Shown: positions 1-9,040 of the stretch, piece by piece | How positions within the stretch are numbered: the first letter of the stretch is position 1 | How the letters are laid out: every line of letters starts with the position of its first letter | Origin: Methylophilaceae bacterium | GTDB lineage: Bacteria > Pseudomonadota > Gammaproteobacteria > Burkholderiales > Methylophilaceae | Assembly (NCBI GenBank): GCA_014378915.1 | Contig: JACMMS010000069.1 | Span: 1-59,672 of the forward strand | Length of the DNA stretch: 59,672 nucleotides | Direction of reading: 5' to 3' | Made by a program: the position numbers and the translations under genes | Notes under the pieces: generated by a model | What the model saw: only the letters and a program-made list of their open reading frames with translations | What the model was told of the DNA's origin: nothing | Database searches by the model: none

Positions 1-983
1 TACAAGAGTTGGATATACCCACGCCTAGCCATGGTCAGATTTTGGTAAAAACTGAAGCCTGTGGCGTATGTCATACAGATCTGCATGCCGCCAATGGTGA
101 TTGGGCTGGCCGGCCAACACTGCCCTTTATTCCAGGTCATGAAGGCATAGGCATTGTGGTAGCGGTTGGTGCGGGTGTAACCAGTGTTAAAGAGGGCGAA
201 CGCGTTGGCGTGCCTTGGCTGTATTCTGCCTGTGGCCATTGCGAATATTGCTTAACCGCATGGGAGACCGTGTGTGCCAAGGCTGAGTTTGGCGGCTATA
301 CCAAAAATGGCGGATTTGCTGAATATATTCTGGCCGACCCTAATTATGTTGCGCACATCCCAGCAGGCATTACTGCGTTAGAAGCCGCGCCCATTATCTG
401 CGCGGGCATAACCACTTATAAAGGCATTAAAGAAACTGAGGTGCGGCCAGGTGAGTGGTTAGCTATCTCTGGCATTGGTGGCCTTGGGCATCTAGCGATT
501 CAATATGCTAAAGCCATGGGCCTGCAAGTTTGTGCGATTGATATTGATGACGGCAAGCTAGCGCACGCCAAAAGGCTGGGCGCAGATGTGCTGATTAATG
601 CCATGGCAGGCGACCCAGTGGCGGATATGAAAAAAGTTACCGATGGTGGCGCGCATGGGGTGCTGATTACTGCCCCTTCGCTACCCGCTTTTAAACAGGG
701 TGTTGCTATGACACGTAAACGTGGCACTTGTGTATTGGTGGGTTTGCCGCCAGGTGAATTCCCCACTCCGCTATTTGATGTGGTCGCCAACTGCATTACT
801 ATTCGCGGCTCATTTGTAGGTACTCGTTGGGATATGGCCGAATCGCTGGCTTTTGCGGCAGATGGCAAAGTGAAAGCAGATATAGAGTTGCAACCATTAT
901 CTGCCATTAACGATATATTTAAGCGGCTTGCGCATGGCGACGTTGCCTCACGCGTGGTGATTGATTTTAGCGGCAGTCATTAA
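1..983 (+). CDS. adhP: Zinc-dependent alcohol dehydrogenase, AdhP-like (5' end outside window)
   Basis: Medium-chain zinc alcohol dehydrogenase, which would oxidise primary alcohols to aldehydes with NAD. The reading frame is open back to the window edge (codons before the TTG at 9 are CAA GAG), and the protein begins at about residue 17 of a normal AdhP, so the true start lies upstream. Visible are the catalytic-zinc motif CGVCHTDLH, GHEGIGIVVAVG, the structural-zinc cysteines in CGHCEYC with a further Cys in ETVC, and the nucleotide-binding loop GIGGLGHLAIQYAK. All expected zinc ligands are present. An FMN reductase follows 24 bases downstream on the same strand. The family call is firm; the substrate is not determinable. 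Confidence 0.9.
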   Translation, partial: QELDIPTPSHGQILVKTEACGVCHTDLHAANGDWAGRPTLPFIPGHEGIGIVVAVGAGVTSVKEGERVGVPWLYSACGHCEYCLTAWETVCAKAEFGGYTKNGGFAEYILADPNYVAHIPAGITALEAAPIICAGITTYKGIKETEVRPGEWLAISGIGGLGHLAIQYAKAMGLQVCAIDIDDGKLAHAKRLGADVLINAMAGDPVADMKKVTDGGAHGVLITAPSLPAFKQGVAMTRKRGTCVLVGLPPGEFPTPLFDVVANCITIRGSFVGTRWDMAESLAFAADGKVKADIELQPLSAINDIFKRLAHGDVASRVVIDFSGSH

Positions 984-1007
984 ATAACCTTTATAACCAG
1001 CAATCAC

Positions 1008-1574
1008 ATGAAAAACCTTATGAAAAATTATAAAATTGCTTTTATCGTTGGCAGCTTGCGTAGCGATTCTTTCAACCAAAAACTGGCAATCGCCATCTCC
1101 AAGTTAGCGCCGCCAGAGTTTAGCTTCGAGCAAGTACAAATTGGTGATTTGCCACTTTACAATCAAGATGATGATGCATCTCCAGTAGAATCAGTAAAAA
1201 GGCTTAGAGCCACAATCAAGGCTGCGGACGGCGTATTATTTGTAACGCCTGAATATAATCGCTCTATCCCAGGTGTACTTAAAAATGCCATCGACCATGC
1301 ATCAATGCCGTATGGCAAAAATGCATGGGCTGGTAAGCCAGCGGGCGTTGTAGGTATTTCAGTGGGTACCATGGGAACTTGCATGGCGCAACAACATCTT
1401 CGCAATGTGTTGGCTTATTTAGATGCGCCAACGCTTGGTCAACCTGAAGTGTTTATGCAATTTAAGCCTGACTTATTTGATGTCAATGGCAGTATTGAGG
1501 CAGGTAGTTTAGAGTTCTTACAGCAATGGATGGAACGGTATATGACTTGGGTAGAGAAGCATGCAGCCAAATAA
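1008..1574 (+). CDS. NAD(P)H-dependent FMN reductase family protein (ChrR/YieF-like)
   Basis: Flavodoxin-fold reductase of 188 residues, a normal length for the family. The N-terminal IVGSLRSDSFNQKLA is the phosphate-binding loop for FMN. VTPEYNRSIPGVLKNAIDHAS is the second conserved flavin/dimer motif, and VGISVGTMG follows. Family members reduce quinones, chromate or azo compounds using NAD(P)H. A second ATG lies at codon 5; the first is taken here, although no strong ribosome-binding site separates the two. It follows the alcohol dehydrogenase closely and may be co-transcribed. The specific substrate is unknown. Confidence 0.85.
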   Translation: MKNLMKNYKIAFIVGSLRSDSFNQKLAIAISKLAPPEFSFEQVQIGDLPLYNQDDDASPVESVKRLRATIKAADGVLFVTPEYNRSIPGVLKNAIDHASMPYGKNAWAGKPAGVVGISVGTMGTCMAQQHLRNVLAYLDAPTLGQPEVFMQFKPDLFDVNGSIEAGSLEFLQQWMERYMTWVEKHAAK

Positions 1575-1692
1575 TTTTAGTTATATAAATTAATGGCTCT
1601 GCGTAAATATGGCAACAAAATGCTTAAGACAGTTCTATCTTTAACATTAATGACGAATTACTAAATTCAATAATTGGCGTAAACTAATATCA

Positions 1693-2070
1693 ATGCAGTG
1701 TAAACATCTACGATTATTACGTATATTCATCTTCTTGCTAGTAACAGTATTTTTTACAGATACTATTTACGCGAGCGGGATGATGGCGGCTGACCAACTG
1801 TGTAGCAATCATTCAGTTGGAGCAGAAAGCCATCATCATAGTAATGATGGAATGAGTCAAGATAATCATCATGAGCACCATCCGGGGCAAAAACAATTTC
1901 ACAATGATCATTGTTCAAAATGCGGTCACTGCATGGCCTGTTTTTCTGTTTTACCTCCGAGTCAACTAGACAATATGCAATCTCAACCCCAAACAATAGC
2001 GGTTTGCTTGTTTGAACCAAGTTATCTCTCGCACGTCAGTGCACAGCTTAATAAACCTCCCATTTCTTAA
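1693..2070 (+). CDS. Small exported His/Cys-rich protein, probably copper-related
   Basis: A 125-residue protein of no firmly recognised family. It starts with a basic stretch and a hydrophobic segment (about residues 8-27, LLRIFIFLLVTVFFTDTIYA), which looks like a signal peptide or a single anchor. The middle is very rich in histidine (HHHSND, HHEHHPG) and is followed by a CxxCGHCMAC cluster. Such a His and Cys pattern suggests periplasmic binding of a soft metal. It is the first gene of the copper block, 81 bases before the Met/His-rich DUF2231 protein, with a strong hairpin between them. Small DUF2946-type proteins show a similar layout, so membership there is possible but unproven. Confidence 0.65.
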   Translation: MQCKHLRLLRIFIFLLVTVFFTDTIYASGMMAADQLCSNHSVGAESHHHSNDGMSQDNHHEHHPGQKQFHNDHCSKCGHCMACFSVLPPSQLDNMQSQPQTIAVCLFEPSYLSHVSAQLNKPPIS

Positions 2071-2090
2071 AGAAATCAATGGATTTAATT

Positions 2091-2119
2091 TCAGCAACAG
2101 GCTATTAGCCTGTTGCTGA
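2091..2119 (+). terminator. Perfect 13-bp hairpin between the first two copper genes
   Basis: The arms 2091-2103 and 2107-2119 are exact inverted repeats (TCAGCAACAGGCT against AGCCTGTTGCTGA) with a 3-base ATT loop. Only a weak T-rich stretch follows (TTCGTCACATTTATTTTT). It may be a leaky terminator, an attenuator, or an mRNA-stabilising structure that lowers expression of the downstream genes relative to the small His-rich gene. It begins 20 bases after the upstream stop and ends 33 bases before the next start. Confidence 0.6.
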
Positions 2120-2151
2120 TTCGTCACATTTATTTTTGAAATGAGATTTCG

Positions 2152-3363
2152 ATGAAACTATTCAACTTATCGTTGTTTATATTTTCCCTTGCTATAGGAA
2201 TGTGTACGCCAGTATGGGCCGCGGATGCTAAACAAGAGAATAATACTTACCAATCAACCTTTGATGATTACAAACCCTTATCTGATGAAAACTTTTCAGA
2301 TTGGAAATCCCTGAACACGCCTTCAAAAGACGGCATTGCTGCAGAACACTCCATGGCGGGCATGCAACACAAAATGACGCCGGAACAAATGGCAAATATG
2401 TCTTCAGACAGTAAGGAAATGCCCGAAATGGCGGGGATGGACCATGGCAACATGGCAGGCATGGGCAATATGAACCAAGGCAGTATGAAAAGCATGGATC
2501 ATAGTGAACATAATATGGACCATTCTAAAATGGCTGGAATGGACATGGAGCATGGGAGCATGAAATCCATGTCTGATAGCAAACGAGCAATATCTTCAAT
2601 GAAAAAAGACGATATACCAGAGATGACCCATCACCAAATGGCGTGGCATGATCATGGTGAGTCTGATATGAAGGCCATGGATCACTCGATGATTGATGAT
2701 ACAAAGCCGGATGTGATGCAACATAGCCATGAGAGTGTTGCGCAAGATGAATCTCAACCACATGACCACGCAGGCACTGCAATGCCAAATATGGCAACTC
2801 CCGCAGCGCAACCCTCATCATGGCACGTAACTCCTAACTTTCATCCGATTGTTGTGCATTTTCCAATTGCCTTAACTATTATCGCATTTCTTTTAAGTAT
2901 CGCAGCTTATGCACGTCGTAGTCATCCGATTTCGGAACACCTCGCAGCTGCTGGGCACTTTACCTTATGGCTTGCTGCTATCGGTGCTGCTACAGCCGTA
3001 TTATTTGGATGGCTTGCATATAACTCGGTCAATCATGATGATGCAGGACATGCGGCCATGTTATTACATCGTTATTGGGCAGTTCCAACGGCTATAGGAT
3101 TGATCTTGTTAGCTAGCTGGGATGCATGGAAGTGTCGTGTCAATGAGTTGGTATCAGTACCGATGTTATTTGTACTTTTCTTACTTTCTCAGTCCATCGC
3201 AGTCACTGCATGGTTAGGGGGAGAGGTGGTTTATCGTCACGGTATTGGCGTCTTGTCACTGCCACCTAGCCAAGACGCTGGTCATAGTCATCATCAAGAA
3301 GGGGCTGAAGCCCATTCTAAGGTTCATCATAACGATGCAGAAGGAGAATCCCATGAACAATAG
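2152..3363 (+). CDS. Met/His-rich exported domain fused to DUF2231 membrane domain
   Basis: A 403-residue protein in three parts. Residues 1-23 form a signal peptide (cleavage near VWAADA). Residues about 65-205 are a low-complexity Met/His region with repeats such as MAGMDHGNM and GSMKSMDHSEHNM, typical of CopB/PcoB-type copper-binding segments. From about residue 230 there is a DUF2231-like domain with four hydrophobic segments, beginning HPIVVHFPIALTI. The C-terminus is His-rich (HSHHQEG, KVHHND). I infer a periplasmic copper-binding module tethered to the inner membrane. The stop overlaps the following TolC-family gene by 11 bases. CopB proteins normally carry an outer-membrane barrel after the Met-rich part, so this combination is unusual. 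Confidence 0.75.
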   Translation: MKLFNLSLFIFSLAIGMCTPVWAADAKQENNTYQSTFDDYKPLSDENFSDWKSLNTPSKDGIAAEHSMAGMQHKMTPEQMANMSSDSKEMPEMAGMDHGNMAGMGNMNQGSMKSMDHSEHNMDHSKMAGMDMEHGSMKSMSDSKRAISSMKKDDIPEMTHHQMAWHDHGESDMKAMDHSMIDDTKPDVMQHSHESVAQDESQPHDHAGTAMPNMATPAAQPSSWHVTPNFHPIVVHFPIALTIIAFLLSIAAYARRSHPISEHLAAAGHFTLWLAAIGAATAVLFGWLAYNSVNHDDAGHAAMLLHRYWAVPTAIGLILLASWDAWKCRVNELVSVPMLFVLFLLSQSIAVTAWLGGEVVYRHGIGVLSLPPSQDAGHSHHQEGAEAHSKVHHNDAEGESHEQ

Positions 3364-4735
3364 GCTCTCCGCGATGAATCATCGCACTTTAATTGCGTTA
3401 ATTAGTAGCGTATTTTTTCTAGGCGGTTGCGCTACTTTCTCAAAAGATGGTGGCTTTGGCAGCGTGCAGGAAACGACCCAACAGCATATCAAACAAGAAG
3501 TTGTTTGGCCAAAAACCGCAGATGAACAATCTAAAGTTGCTGACCGCGTTAAAGAGTTGCTACAGCAACGCATGGATGCGGATAGTGCCGTTCAGATCGC
3601 ATTGCTTAATAACAAAGGCTTGCAAGCCTCCCTTTACGAATTGGGTATATCTGAAGCCGATGTAGTGCAGGCGGGTCGTTTTCCAAACCCACGCTTTTCC
3701 ATGCTTTATACCAAAAATGGCGGCGAATACAACATCGAGCAAACGCTGACTTTTAACATCTTTTCACTTTTAACGATGCCGAAGATGAAAGAGATTGAAC
3801 GTCAACGTTTCGAACAAACCAAGCAGGCTATTGCAATTGAAGTTATAAAATTAGAAAACCAAGCCAGATTCGCATATTTCAATGCAGTCGCTGCTACTGA
3901 GCAAGTGCGATATAGCGAGCAAGTGAAAGAGTCTGCAGAAGCTAGTGCAGAGTTAGCCAGACGTATGATGAAAGCAGGTAACTTTAATAAGCTTGAGCAG
4001 GCACGTGAACAAAGCTTTTATGCCGAAGCTGCTCTTGATTACGCTAATGCTAAAAATACACAGGTGAGTGCCTATGAAGTTTTATCGCGATTATTAAATG
4101 TGTCCACCGAAGACCTTAGTTTGGATGAGCGATTACCAGATTTGCCCAAATCGATTAATGATCTTCAGCCATTTGAAAAAACTGCTTTTGAGCAAAGGCT
4201 GGATTTGAAAGCTATGAAAACTGAAACTGAAGTGTTGGCTAAACAGTTAGGCCTTACCAAAACTACACGCTTTATCAATGTGCTTGAAATTGGGCCTGCT
4301 AGAGTGTTGGAAGGTCGTAGGACCTCCGGGTACAAGAACGGTATCGACATCTCGTTTGAACTGCCATTATTCGATTGGGGCGGTGCCCGTGTCGCCCGCG
4401 CAGAAGCAATCTATATGCAATCGGTGAATCGTACTTCACAGATGGCGGTCAATGCACAGTCTGAGGTCAGGGAAGCCTATAGCAACTATCGCGCAAATTA
4501 TGACATTGCCAAGCACTACCGCGATGAAATTGTGCCTTTACATAAAAAGATATTGAATGAAAACCAGCTGCGCTATAACGGTATGCTAGTGAGTCCTTTC
4601 GAATTGCTAGCAGATGCGCGTTCACAAGTCACAAGTGTTAAAAGCTATATCGAATCATTAAAACAATTTTGGCTCTCAGAGAGTGCGTTACACATGACGC
4701 TAACTGGCAGCGCAAATATGATGGGAGGTAGTTAA
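3353..4735 (+). CDS. TolC-family outer-membrane lipoprotein (CusC-like)
   Basis: Outer-membrane efflux protein of 460 residues. The chosen start is the ATG at 3353, preceded by AAGGAG with good spacing; an ATG further upstream in the same frame would add 36 residues lying inside the DUF2231 gene. The N-terminus is a lipoprotein signal (LIALISSVFFLGGCATF) with the lipobox Cys. The rest is long alpha-helical repeats of the OEP type (AEASAELARRMMKAGNFNKLEQAREQ). Family members form the outer channel of tripartite pumps, but no RND or membrane-fusion partner lies in the window. It is translationally coupled to its upstream neighbour, and the oxidase starts 1 base after its stop. Confidence 0.87.
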   Translation: MNNRLSAMNHRTLIALISSVFFLGGCATFSKDGGFGSVQETTQQHIKQEVVWPKTADEQSKVADRVKELLQQRMDADSAVQIALLNNKGLQASLYELGISEADVVQAGRFPNPRFSMLYTKNGGEYNIEQTLTFNIFSLLTMPKMKEIERQRFEQTKQAIAIEVIKLENQARFAYFNAVAATEQVRYSEQVKESAEASAELARRMMKAGNFNKLEQAREQSFYAEAALDYANAKNTQVSAYEVLSRLLNVSTEDLSLDERLPDLPKSINDLQPFEKTAFEQRLDLKAMKTETEVLAKQLGLTKTTRFINVLEIGPARVLEGRRTSGYKNGIDISFELPLFDWGGARVARAEAIYMQSVNRTSQMAVNAQSEVREAYSNYRANYDIAKHYRDEIVPLHKKILNENQLRYNGMLVSPFELLADARSQVTSVKSYIESLKQFWLSESALHMTLTGSANMMGGS

Positions 4736-4736
4736 C

Positions 4737-6143
4737 ATGGATTTTTCTAAATTTACCAAAAGTATAACAAGACGTGATTTTTTTAAACTAGCTGGAGCAG
4801 GAATTGCCGCATCCACAGTAAGCAAAGTCGCAATGGCCGCATTACCTGAAATTGTGACCACTGAACAATCTACAACTCAGGCTCCATTACATCCGAATAC
4901 TGGTCGCCCATATAACCCTGTTGTGACAATAAACGGATGGAGTTTACCGTGGCGCATGAGCAATGGGATTAAAGAGTTTCATCTGGTGGCTGAGCCAGTA
5001 TTGCGTGAAATTGCACCCGGCATGAAAGCGCATTTATGGGGTTATAACGGTCAAAGTCCAGGTCCGACCATTGAAGTAATTGAAGGTGATCGGGTGAGGG
5101 TATATGTCACCAATAGACTACCAGAACACACTAGCATCCACTGGCATGGTCAGCCAGTGCCTAATGGAATGGATGGTGTGAGTGGTTTAAACCAGCCAGC
5201 CATACAACCTGGCAAAACTTTTATGTATGAGTTTGAAGCCAAGCGTGCTGGCACCTTTATGTATCATCCGCATGCTGATGAAATGGCGCAAATGGCCATG
5301 GGTATGATGGGCACTTGGATTACACATCCTAAAAACACTAAATTTATGCCGGTAGATCGTGACTTTGTTTTTTTGCTTAACGCCTATGATATCGATCCCG
5401 GAAGCTATACACCTAAAATCAACACGATGCTAGATTTTAATCTATGGACATTTAATAGCCGTGCTTTCCCTGGGATTGATCCGATGGTAGTACGTAAAAA
5501 TGACCGCGTTCGTATTCGATTTGGCAATCTGACGATGACCAATCATCCTATCCATTTGCATGGTCATGAGTTCCAGGTCACTGGAACGGATGGTGGTTGG
5601 GTTCCACCATCCGCACGTTGGCCAGAAGTGACAACGGATGTTGCTGTTGGGCAAATGCGTGCAATAGAGTTTATAGCTAATAACCCCGGTGATTGGGCAT
5701 TTCATTGTCATAAAAGCCATCACACCATGAATCCAATGGGACATCAGGTGCCAACACTAATCGGTGTTAAACAAAATGACTTAATTGCTAAAATCAATAA
5801 ATTAGTACCAGAATATATGGCGATGGGTGAAACCGGAATGGCTGAAATGACAGAAATGAGAGCCATGATGAATATGCCATTACCCGAAAATACTCTACCA
5901 ATGACGACAGGTACAGGCCAGTTTGGAGCTCTTGATATGGGTGGTATGTTTACTACTGTAAAAGTACGTGAGGGTTTAGCACGTAATGATTATAGTGACC
6001 CAGGACCATATAAACATCCTCAAGGTACATTAGCTCGTGAGGTGCTTAATGACCTACCGCCAGTTGAAAGACCCGCGGTTAATGATTCAGAAAAGGGTAT
6101 GGAAATGTCGGTACGCAAACCGATGGGTAATATGAGGCATTAA
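4737..6143 (+). CDS. Multicopper oxidase, Tat-exported (CopA/CueO-type)
   Basis: Periplasmic multicopper oxidase of 468 residues, which would oxidise Cu+ to the less toxic Cu2+. The N-terminus carries a twin-arginine signal (SITRRDFFKLAGAGIAAS). All four copper motifs are seen: HWHGQP, YHPHADE, HPIHLHGHEF, and the type-1/type-3 motif HCHKSHHTMNPM near residue 325. A Met-rich tail (GMAEMTEMRAMMNMP) probably binds Cu+. It is shorter than plasmid-type CopA (about 600) and has two cupredoxin domains rather than three. The start is preceded by GGGAGG. It is the last gene of the first copper run; a 163-base gap with a hairpin follows. Confidence 0.92.
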   Translation: MDFSKFTKSITRRDFFKLAGAGIAASTVSKVAMAALPEIVTTEQSTTQAPLHPNTGRPYNPVVTINGWSLPWRMSNGIKEFHLVAEPVLREIAPGMKAHLWGYNGQSPGPTIEVIEGDRVRVYVTNRLPEHTSIHWHGQPVPNGMDGVSGLNQPAIQPGKTFMYEFEAKRAGTFMYHPHADEMAQMAMGMMGTWITHPKNTKFMPVDRDFVFLLNAYDIDPGSYTPKINTMLDFNLWTFNSRAFPGIDPMVVRKNDRVRIRFGNLTMTNHPIHLHGHEFQVTGTDGGWVPPSARWPEVTTDVAVGQMRAIEFIANNPGDWAFHCHKSHHTMNPMGHQVPTLIGVKQNDLIAKINKLVPEYMAMGETGMAEMTEMRAMMNMPLPENTLPMTTGTGQFGALDMGGMFTTVKVREGLARNDYSDPGPYKHPQGTLAREVLNDLPPVERPAVNDSEKGMEMSVRKPMGNMRH

Positions 6144-6150
6144 TATAGTT

Positions 6151-6194
6151 AACGCCATCTATACTAAAAATACAAAATTAGTACAGTTGGCGTT
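6151..6194 (+). terminator. Nested inverted repeat after the multicopper oxidase
   Basis: AACGCCA (6151-6157) pairs with TGGCGTT (6188-6194), and inside it TACTA (6162-6166) pairs with TAGTA (6179-6183). It lies 8 bases after the oxidase stop. No clear T-run follows, so it may be a weak terminator or an mRNA 3'-end stabiliser. Confidence 0.4.
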
Positions 6195-6306
6195 GCTAAT
6201 ACTTTACCTAATGGCTAAGTGCGTTGTCGAACACACGTTGAGGAATCGTCTGTTATATGATGATCTTGTGAATATTTGCACAATACAATGAAAAAGGAAT
6301 TTCACC

Positions 6307-6558
6307 ATGCAAACTGAAAAATTAACAGTATTAGGTATGTCTTGTGGCGGTTGTACAAGTAGTGTTACAAAAGCGCTTAAGGCCGTAAATGGCGTAGATG
6401 ATGTCATTGTCTCTTTATCTGGTGGTAAAGCAACCGTGCAATATGATGAGAAATTAACTTCTCCCGAACAACTAAAGTTAGCTGTAATAGAGGCTGGCTA
6501 TGAGGTAGAACCATCTAGCACTTCTCATCAAGCTAAAGCTAAAGGCTGTTGCGGATAA
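6307..6558 (+). CDS. copZ: Copper chaperone, heavy-metal-associated domain (CopZ-like)
   Basis: An 83-residue single HMA domain with the metal-binding loop GMSCGGC at residues 11-17 and the usual beta-alpha-beta pattern (VNGVDDVIVSLSGGKATVQY). An extra C-terminal tail ends in CCG, adding two cysteines not found in minimal CopZ proteins. It would carry Cu+ to the ATPase encoded 28 bases downstream, which lacks an HMA domain of its own. It is preceded by AAAGGAATTTCACC, a good ribosome-binding site. Confidence 0.9.
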   Translation: MQTEKLTVLGMSCGGCTSSVTKALKAVNGVDDVIVSLSGGKATVQYDEKLTSPEQLKLAVIEAGYEVEPSSTSHQAKAKGCCG

Positions 6559-6586
6559 TCACTTTAAACATTAGGAGTGAAATGCT

Positions 6587-8902
6587 ATGGCAGTAAATGA
6601 ACCAGTATTTGATAAACTGAAAGACCCCGTCTGCGGTATGGCAGTGACGGATCAATCGTCCAATGTATTCAATTATAAAGATAAGCCAGTTTACTTTTGT
6701 AGTGCTGGTTGCAAAGCTAAGTTTGTGGCCGATCCAGTGAAGTATAAGGACTTAACTTCTGACAACCATGTTTTAAAAACAAAAGCTGCTTCATCCGAAC
6801 CAGCCCCAATAGGCATGGTTTACACTTGCCCAATGCACCCAGAGATAAGACAAGATCATGGTGGCGTTTGTCCTAAGTGTGGCATGGCGCTAGAGCCAGA
6901 AATGCCTAGTTTAGAAGATGGCGAAAGTCCTGAGTTGTCTGATTTTAAGCGGCGATTTATTTGGACATTGCCGCTAACGATCATTGTTACATTCTTGGCC
7001 ATGATTGGGCATCGTTTGCAATGGTTTGAGATGTCCACACAAAGCTGGATTGAACTCGTATTAAGCCTACCTATTGTACTCTGGGCTGGTTGGCCATTCT
7101 TTGTACGCGGCTTCGATTCCGTTGTGAACCGAAGCCCTAATATGTGGACATTGGTTAGTCTTGGTACTTCAGCGGCATTTATTTACAGTGTAGTGGCTAC
7201 AGTTGTACCCAATGTATTTCCTGCCTCTTTCATGGCGATGGGTCGTGTATCGGTGTATTTTGAAGCCGCCGCGGTGATTATATCGTTAACGCTACTTGGT
7301 CAAATTTTGGAGCTCAAAGCACGCTCACAAACTTCTGCCGCGATTAAATCTTTGCTTGGCTTATCTCCTAAAACGGCTCGTAAAATCAATGCTGATGGCA
7401 AAGAAGAGGACGTTCCGCTCACGCATGTACATATTGGAGACATGCTACGCATCCGCCCAGGCGAAAAAGTACCAGTAGATGGGATAGTGACTGAAGGCAG
7501 CAGCGCAGTAGACGAATCCATGCTTACCGGTGAGCCAATGCCCGTTAGCAAAGGTATTGGTGATAAGCTCATTGGCGCAACGCTCAATACCAATGGTGCG
7601 ATGGTCATGCGCTCAGAAAAAGTAGGCTCACAAACAGTACTAGCTAGCATTGTACAAATGGTGATTCAAGCACAACGATCTAAAGCACCCATGCAACGCA
7701 TGGCAGACCAAGTGGCGGGTTACTTTGTAATCACTGTTGTGAGTATTGCACTAATTACTTTCTTGGTTTGGGGGTTATTCGGACCAGAACCTAGTTGGGT
7801 ATTTGGTCTGATTAACGCTGTGGCAGTGCTTATTATTGCTTGCCCGTGTGCGCTTGGCTTAGCGACACCAATGTCTATCATGGTTGCTACTGGTAAAGCT
7901 GCAACACAAGGCGTGCTATTTCGCGATGCTGCTGCGATTGAAAACTTTCGTAAAGTGGATACACTAATTGTAGACAAAACGGGTACGCTAACCGAAGGAA
8001 AGCCGCGCTTTAACCAAGCCGTAGCAAGCCAAGGCTATACCGAAGATGAAGTGCTGCGCCTGGCGGCAAGTCTTGATCAGGGGAGTGAGCATCCATTAGC
8101 TGAAGCCATTGTAAAGGCTGCACGCGAACGAAATCTGGTACTTGATAAAGTGGACGGTTTTGAATCCAGCACAGGTATTGGTGTACGAGGCAGTGTCAAT
8201 GGCAAACAATTAGCATTGGGTAATACCGCAATGATGACTCAGCTCGATGTTCAAATTGAATCATTAAAAGAAAAAGCAGATACATTACGTGCAACAGGCG
8301 CTAGCGTCATGTATCTAGCAGTTGATAGCCAGCCAGCAGGTTTATTATCTGTGTCAGACCCGATAAAAGAAAGTACAGTTGAAGCATTAGTTACTTTAAA
8401 GTCATCAGGCATGCGTGTCATTATGGCAACAGGCGATGGTTTGCTCACGGCTAAGTCAGTGGCTGCCAAGTTAGGTATGGATGAATTTTACGGAGAAGTT
8501 AAACCCACAGATAAATTAGCATTAGTAGATAAATTGCAACGTGAAGGCCACGTAGTGGCAATGGCTGGTGATGGTATTAATGACGCCCCAGCGCTTGCAA
8601 AAGCTGATATTGGTATCGCAATGGGCACTGGCACTGATGTGGCAATAAAAAGTGCACAAGTGACGCTTGTTAAAGGCGACTTACGTGGCATTGCTCAAGC
8701 AAGAGAGATTTCGGAACAAACCATTGCAAATATGAAACAAAATCTCGGCTTTGCATTTGTTTATAACGCGCTAGGCGTGCCTTTAGCTGCAGGTGTGCTT
8801 TACCCATTTACTGGGTGGTTACTCTCCCCTATGATTGCAGCATTAGCGATGAGCTTAAGTTCAGTTTCTGTGATTACTAATGCATTAAGATTAAGAAACT
8901 AA
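6587..8902 (+). CDS. copA: Cu+-exporting P1B-type ATPase with YHS and heavy-metal-binding N-terminus
   Basis: Inner-membrane copper (or silver) pump of 771 residues. In order: a YHS domain (about residues 10-47, DPVCGMAVT to CSAGCKAKF), a small heavy-metal-binding domain ([11 protein letters not shown] to [10 protein letters not shown], about 79-105), two N-terminal helices, the core helices, the transport motif [10 protein letters not shown], the phosphorylation motif DKTGTLTEG, the nucleotide-domain SEHPLAEAI, and the hinge [10 protein letters not shown]. The Cys-Pro-Cys motif supports monovalent copper or silver as substrate. No HMA domain is present, which matches the separate CopZ upstream. 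No regulator (CueR, CopRS) is encoded nearby. Confidence 0.95.
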   Translation: MAVNEPVFDKLKDPVCGMAVTDQSSNVFNYKDKPVYFCSAGCKAKFVADPVKYKDLTSDNHVLKTKAASSEPAPIGMVYTCPMHPEIRQDHGGVCPKCGMALEPEMPSLEDGESPELSDFKRRFIWTLPLTIIVTFLAMIGHRLQWFEMSTQSWIELVLSLPIVLWAGWPFFVRGFDSVVNRSPNMWTLVSLGTSAAFIYSVVATVVPNVFPASFMAMGRVSVYFEAAAVIISLTLLGQILELKARSQTSAAIKSLLGLSPKTARKINADGKEEDVPLTHVHIGDMLRIRPGEKVPVDGIVTEGSSAVDESMLTGEPMPVSKGIGDKLIGATLNTNGAMVMRSEKVGSQTVLASIVQMVIQAQRSKAPMQRMADQVAGYFVITVVSIALITFLVWGLFGPEPSWVFGLINAVAVLIIACPCALGLATPMSIMVATGKAATQGVLFRDAAAIENFRKVDTLIVDKTGTLTEGKPRFNQAVASQGYTEDEVLRLAASLDQGSEHPLAEAIVKAARERNLVLDKVDGFESSTGIGVRGSVNGKQLALGNTAMMTQLDVQIESLKEKADTLRATGASVMYLAVDSQPAGLLSVSDPIKESTVEALVTLKSSGMRVIMATGDGLLTAKSVAAKLGMDEFYGEVKPTDKLALVDKLQREGHVVAMAGDGINDAPALAKADIGIAMGTGTDVAIKSAQVTLVKGDLRGIAQAREISEQTIANMKQNLGFAFVYNALGVPLAAGVLYPFTGWLLSPMIAALAMSLSSVSVITNALRLRN

Positions 8903-9040
8903 AAAACTTAGATTCTTGAAATTTTAATTAGTTTATGCATCCGCTTTGGTGCGCTTTTGCCTTTTATCTACTAAATACCCTGCCTTATACTGGAGTACTG
9001 AGTGAATATAAAACTAATCGAACTCCATTTTCCGTGAACA

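Noticed and set aside
500-907. 135-codon ORF on the - strand inside the alcohol dehydrogenase gene
   Set aside because: It is the antisense shadow of a clearly conserved enzyme; no ribosome-binding site or recognisable protein.
2401-2560. Repetitive ATGGC/GGCATG-rich DNA as a tandem repeat or CRISPR-like array
   Set aside because: The pattern comes from Met/His/Gly codon repeats in the CopB-like segment; there is no constant repeat length or unique spacers.
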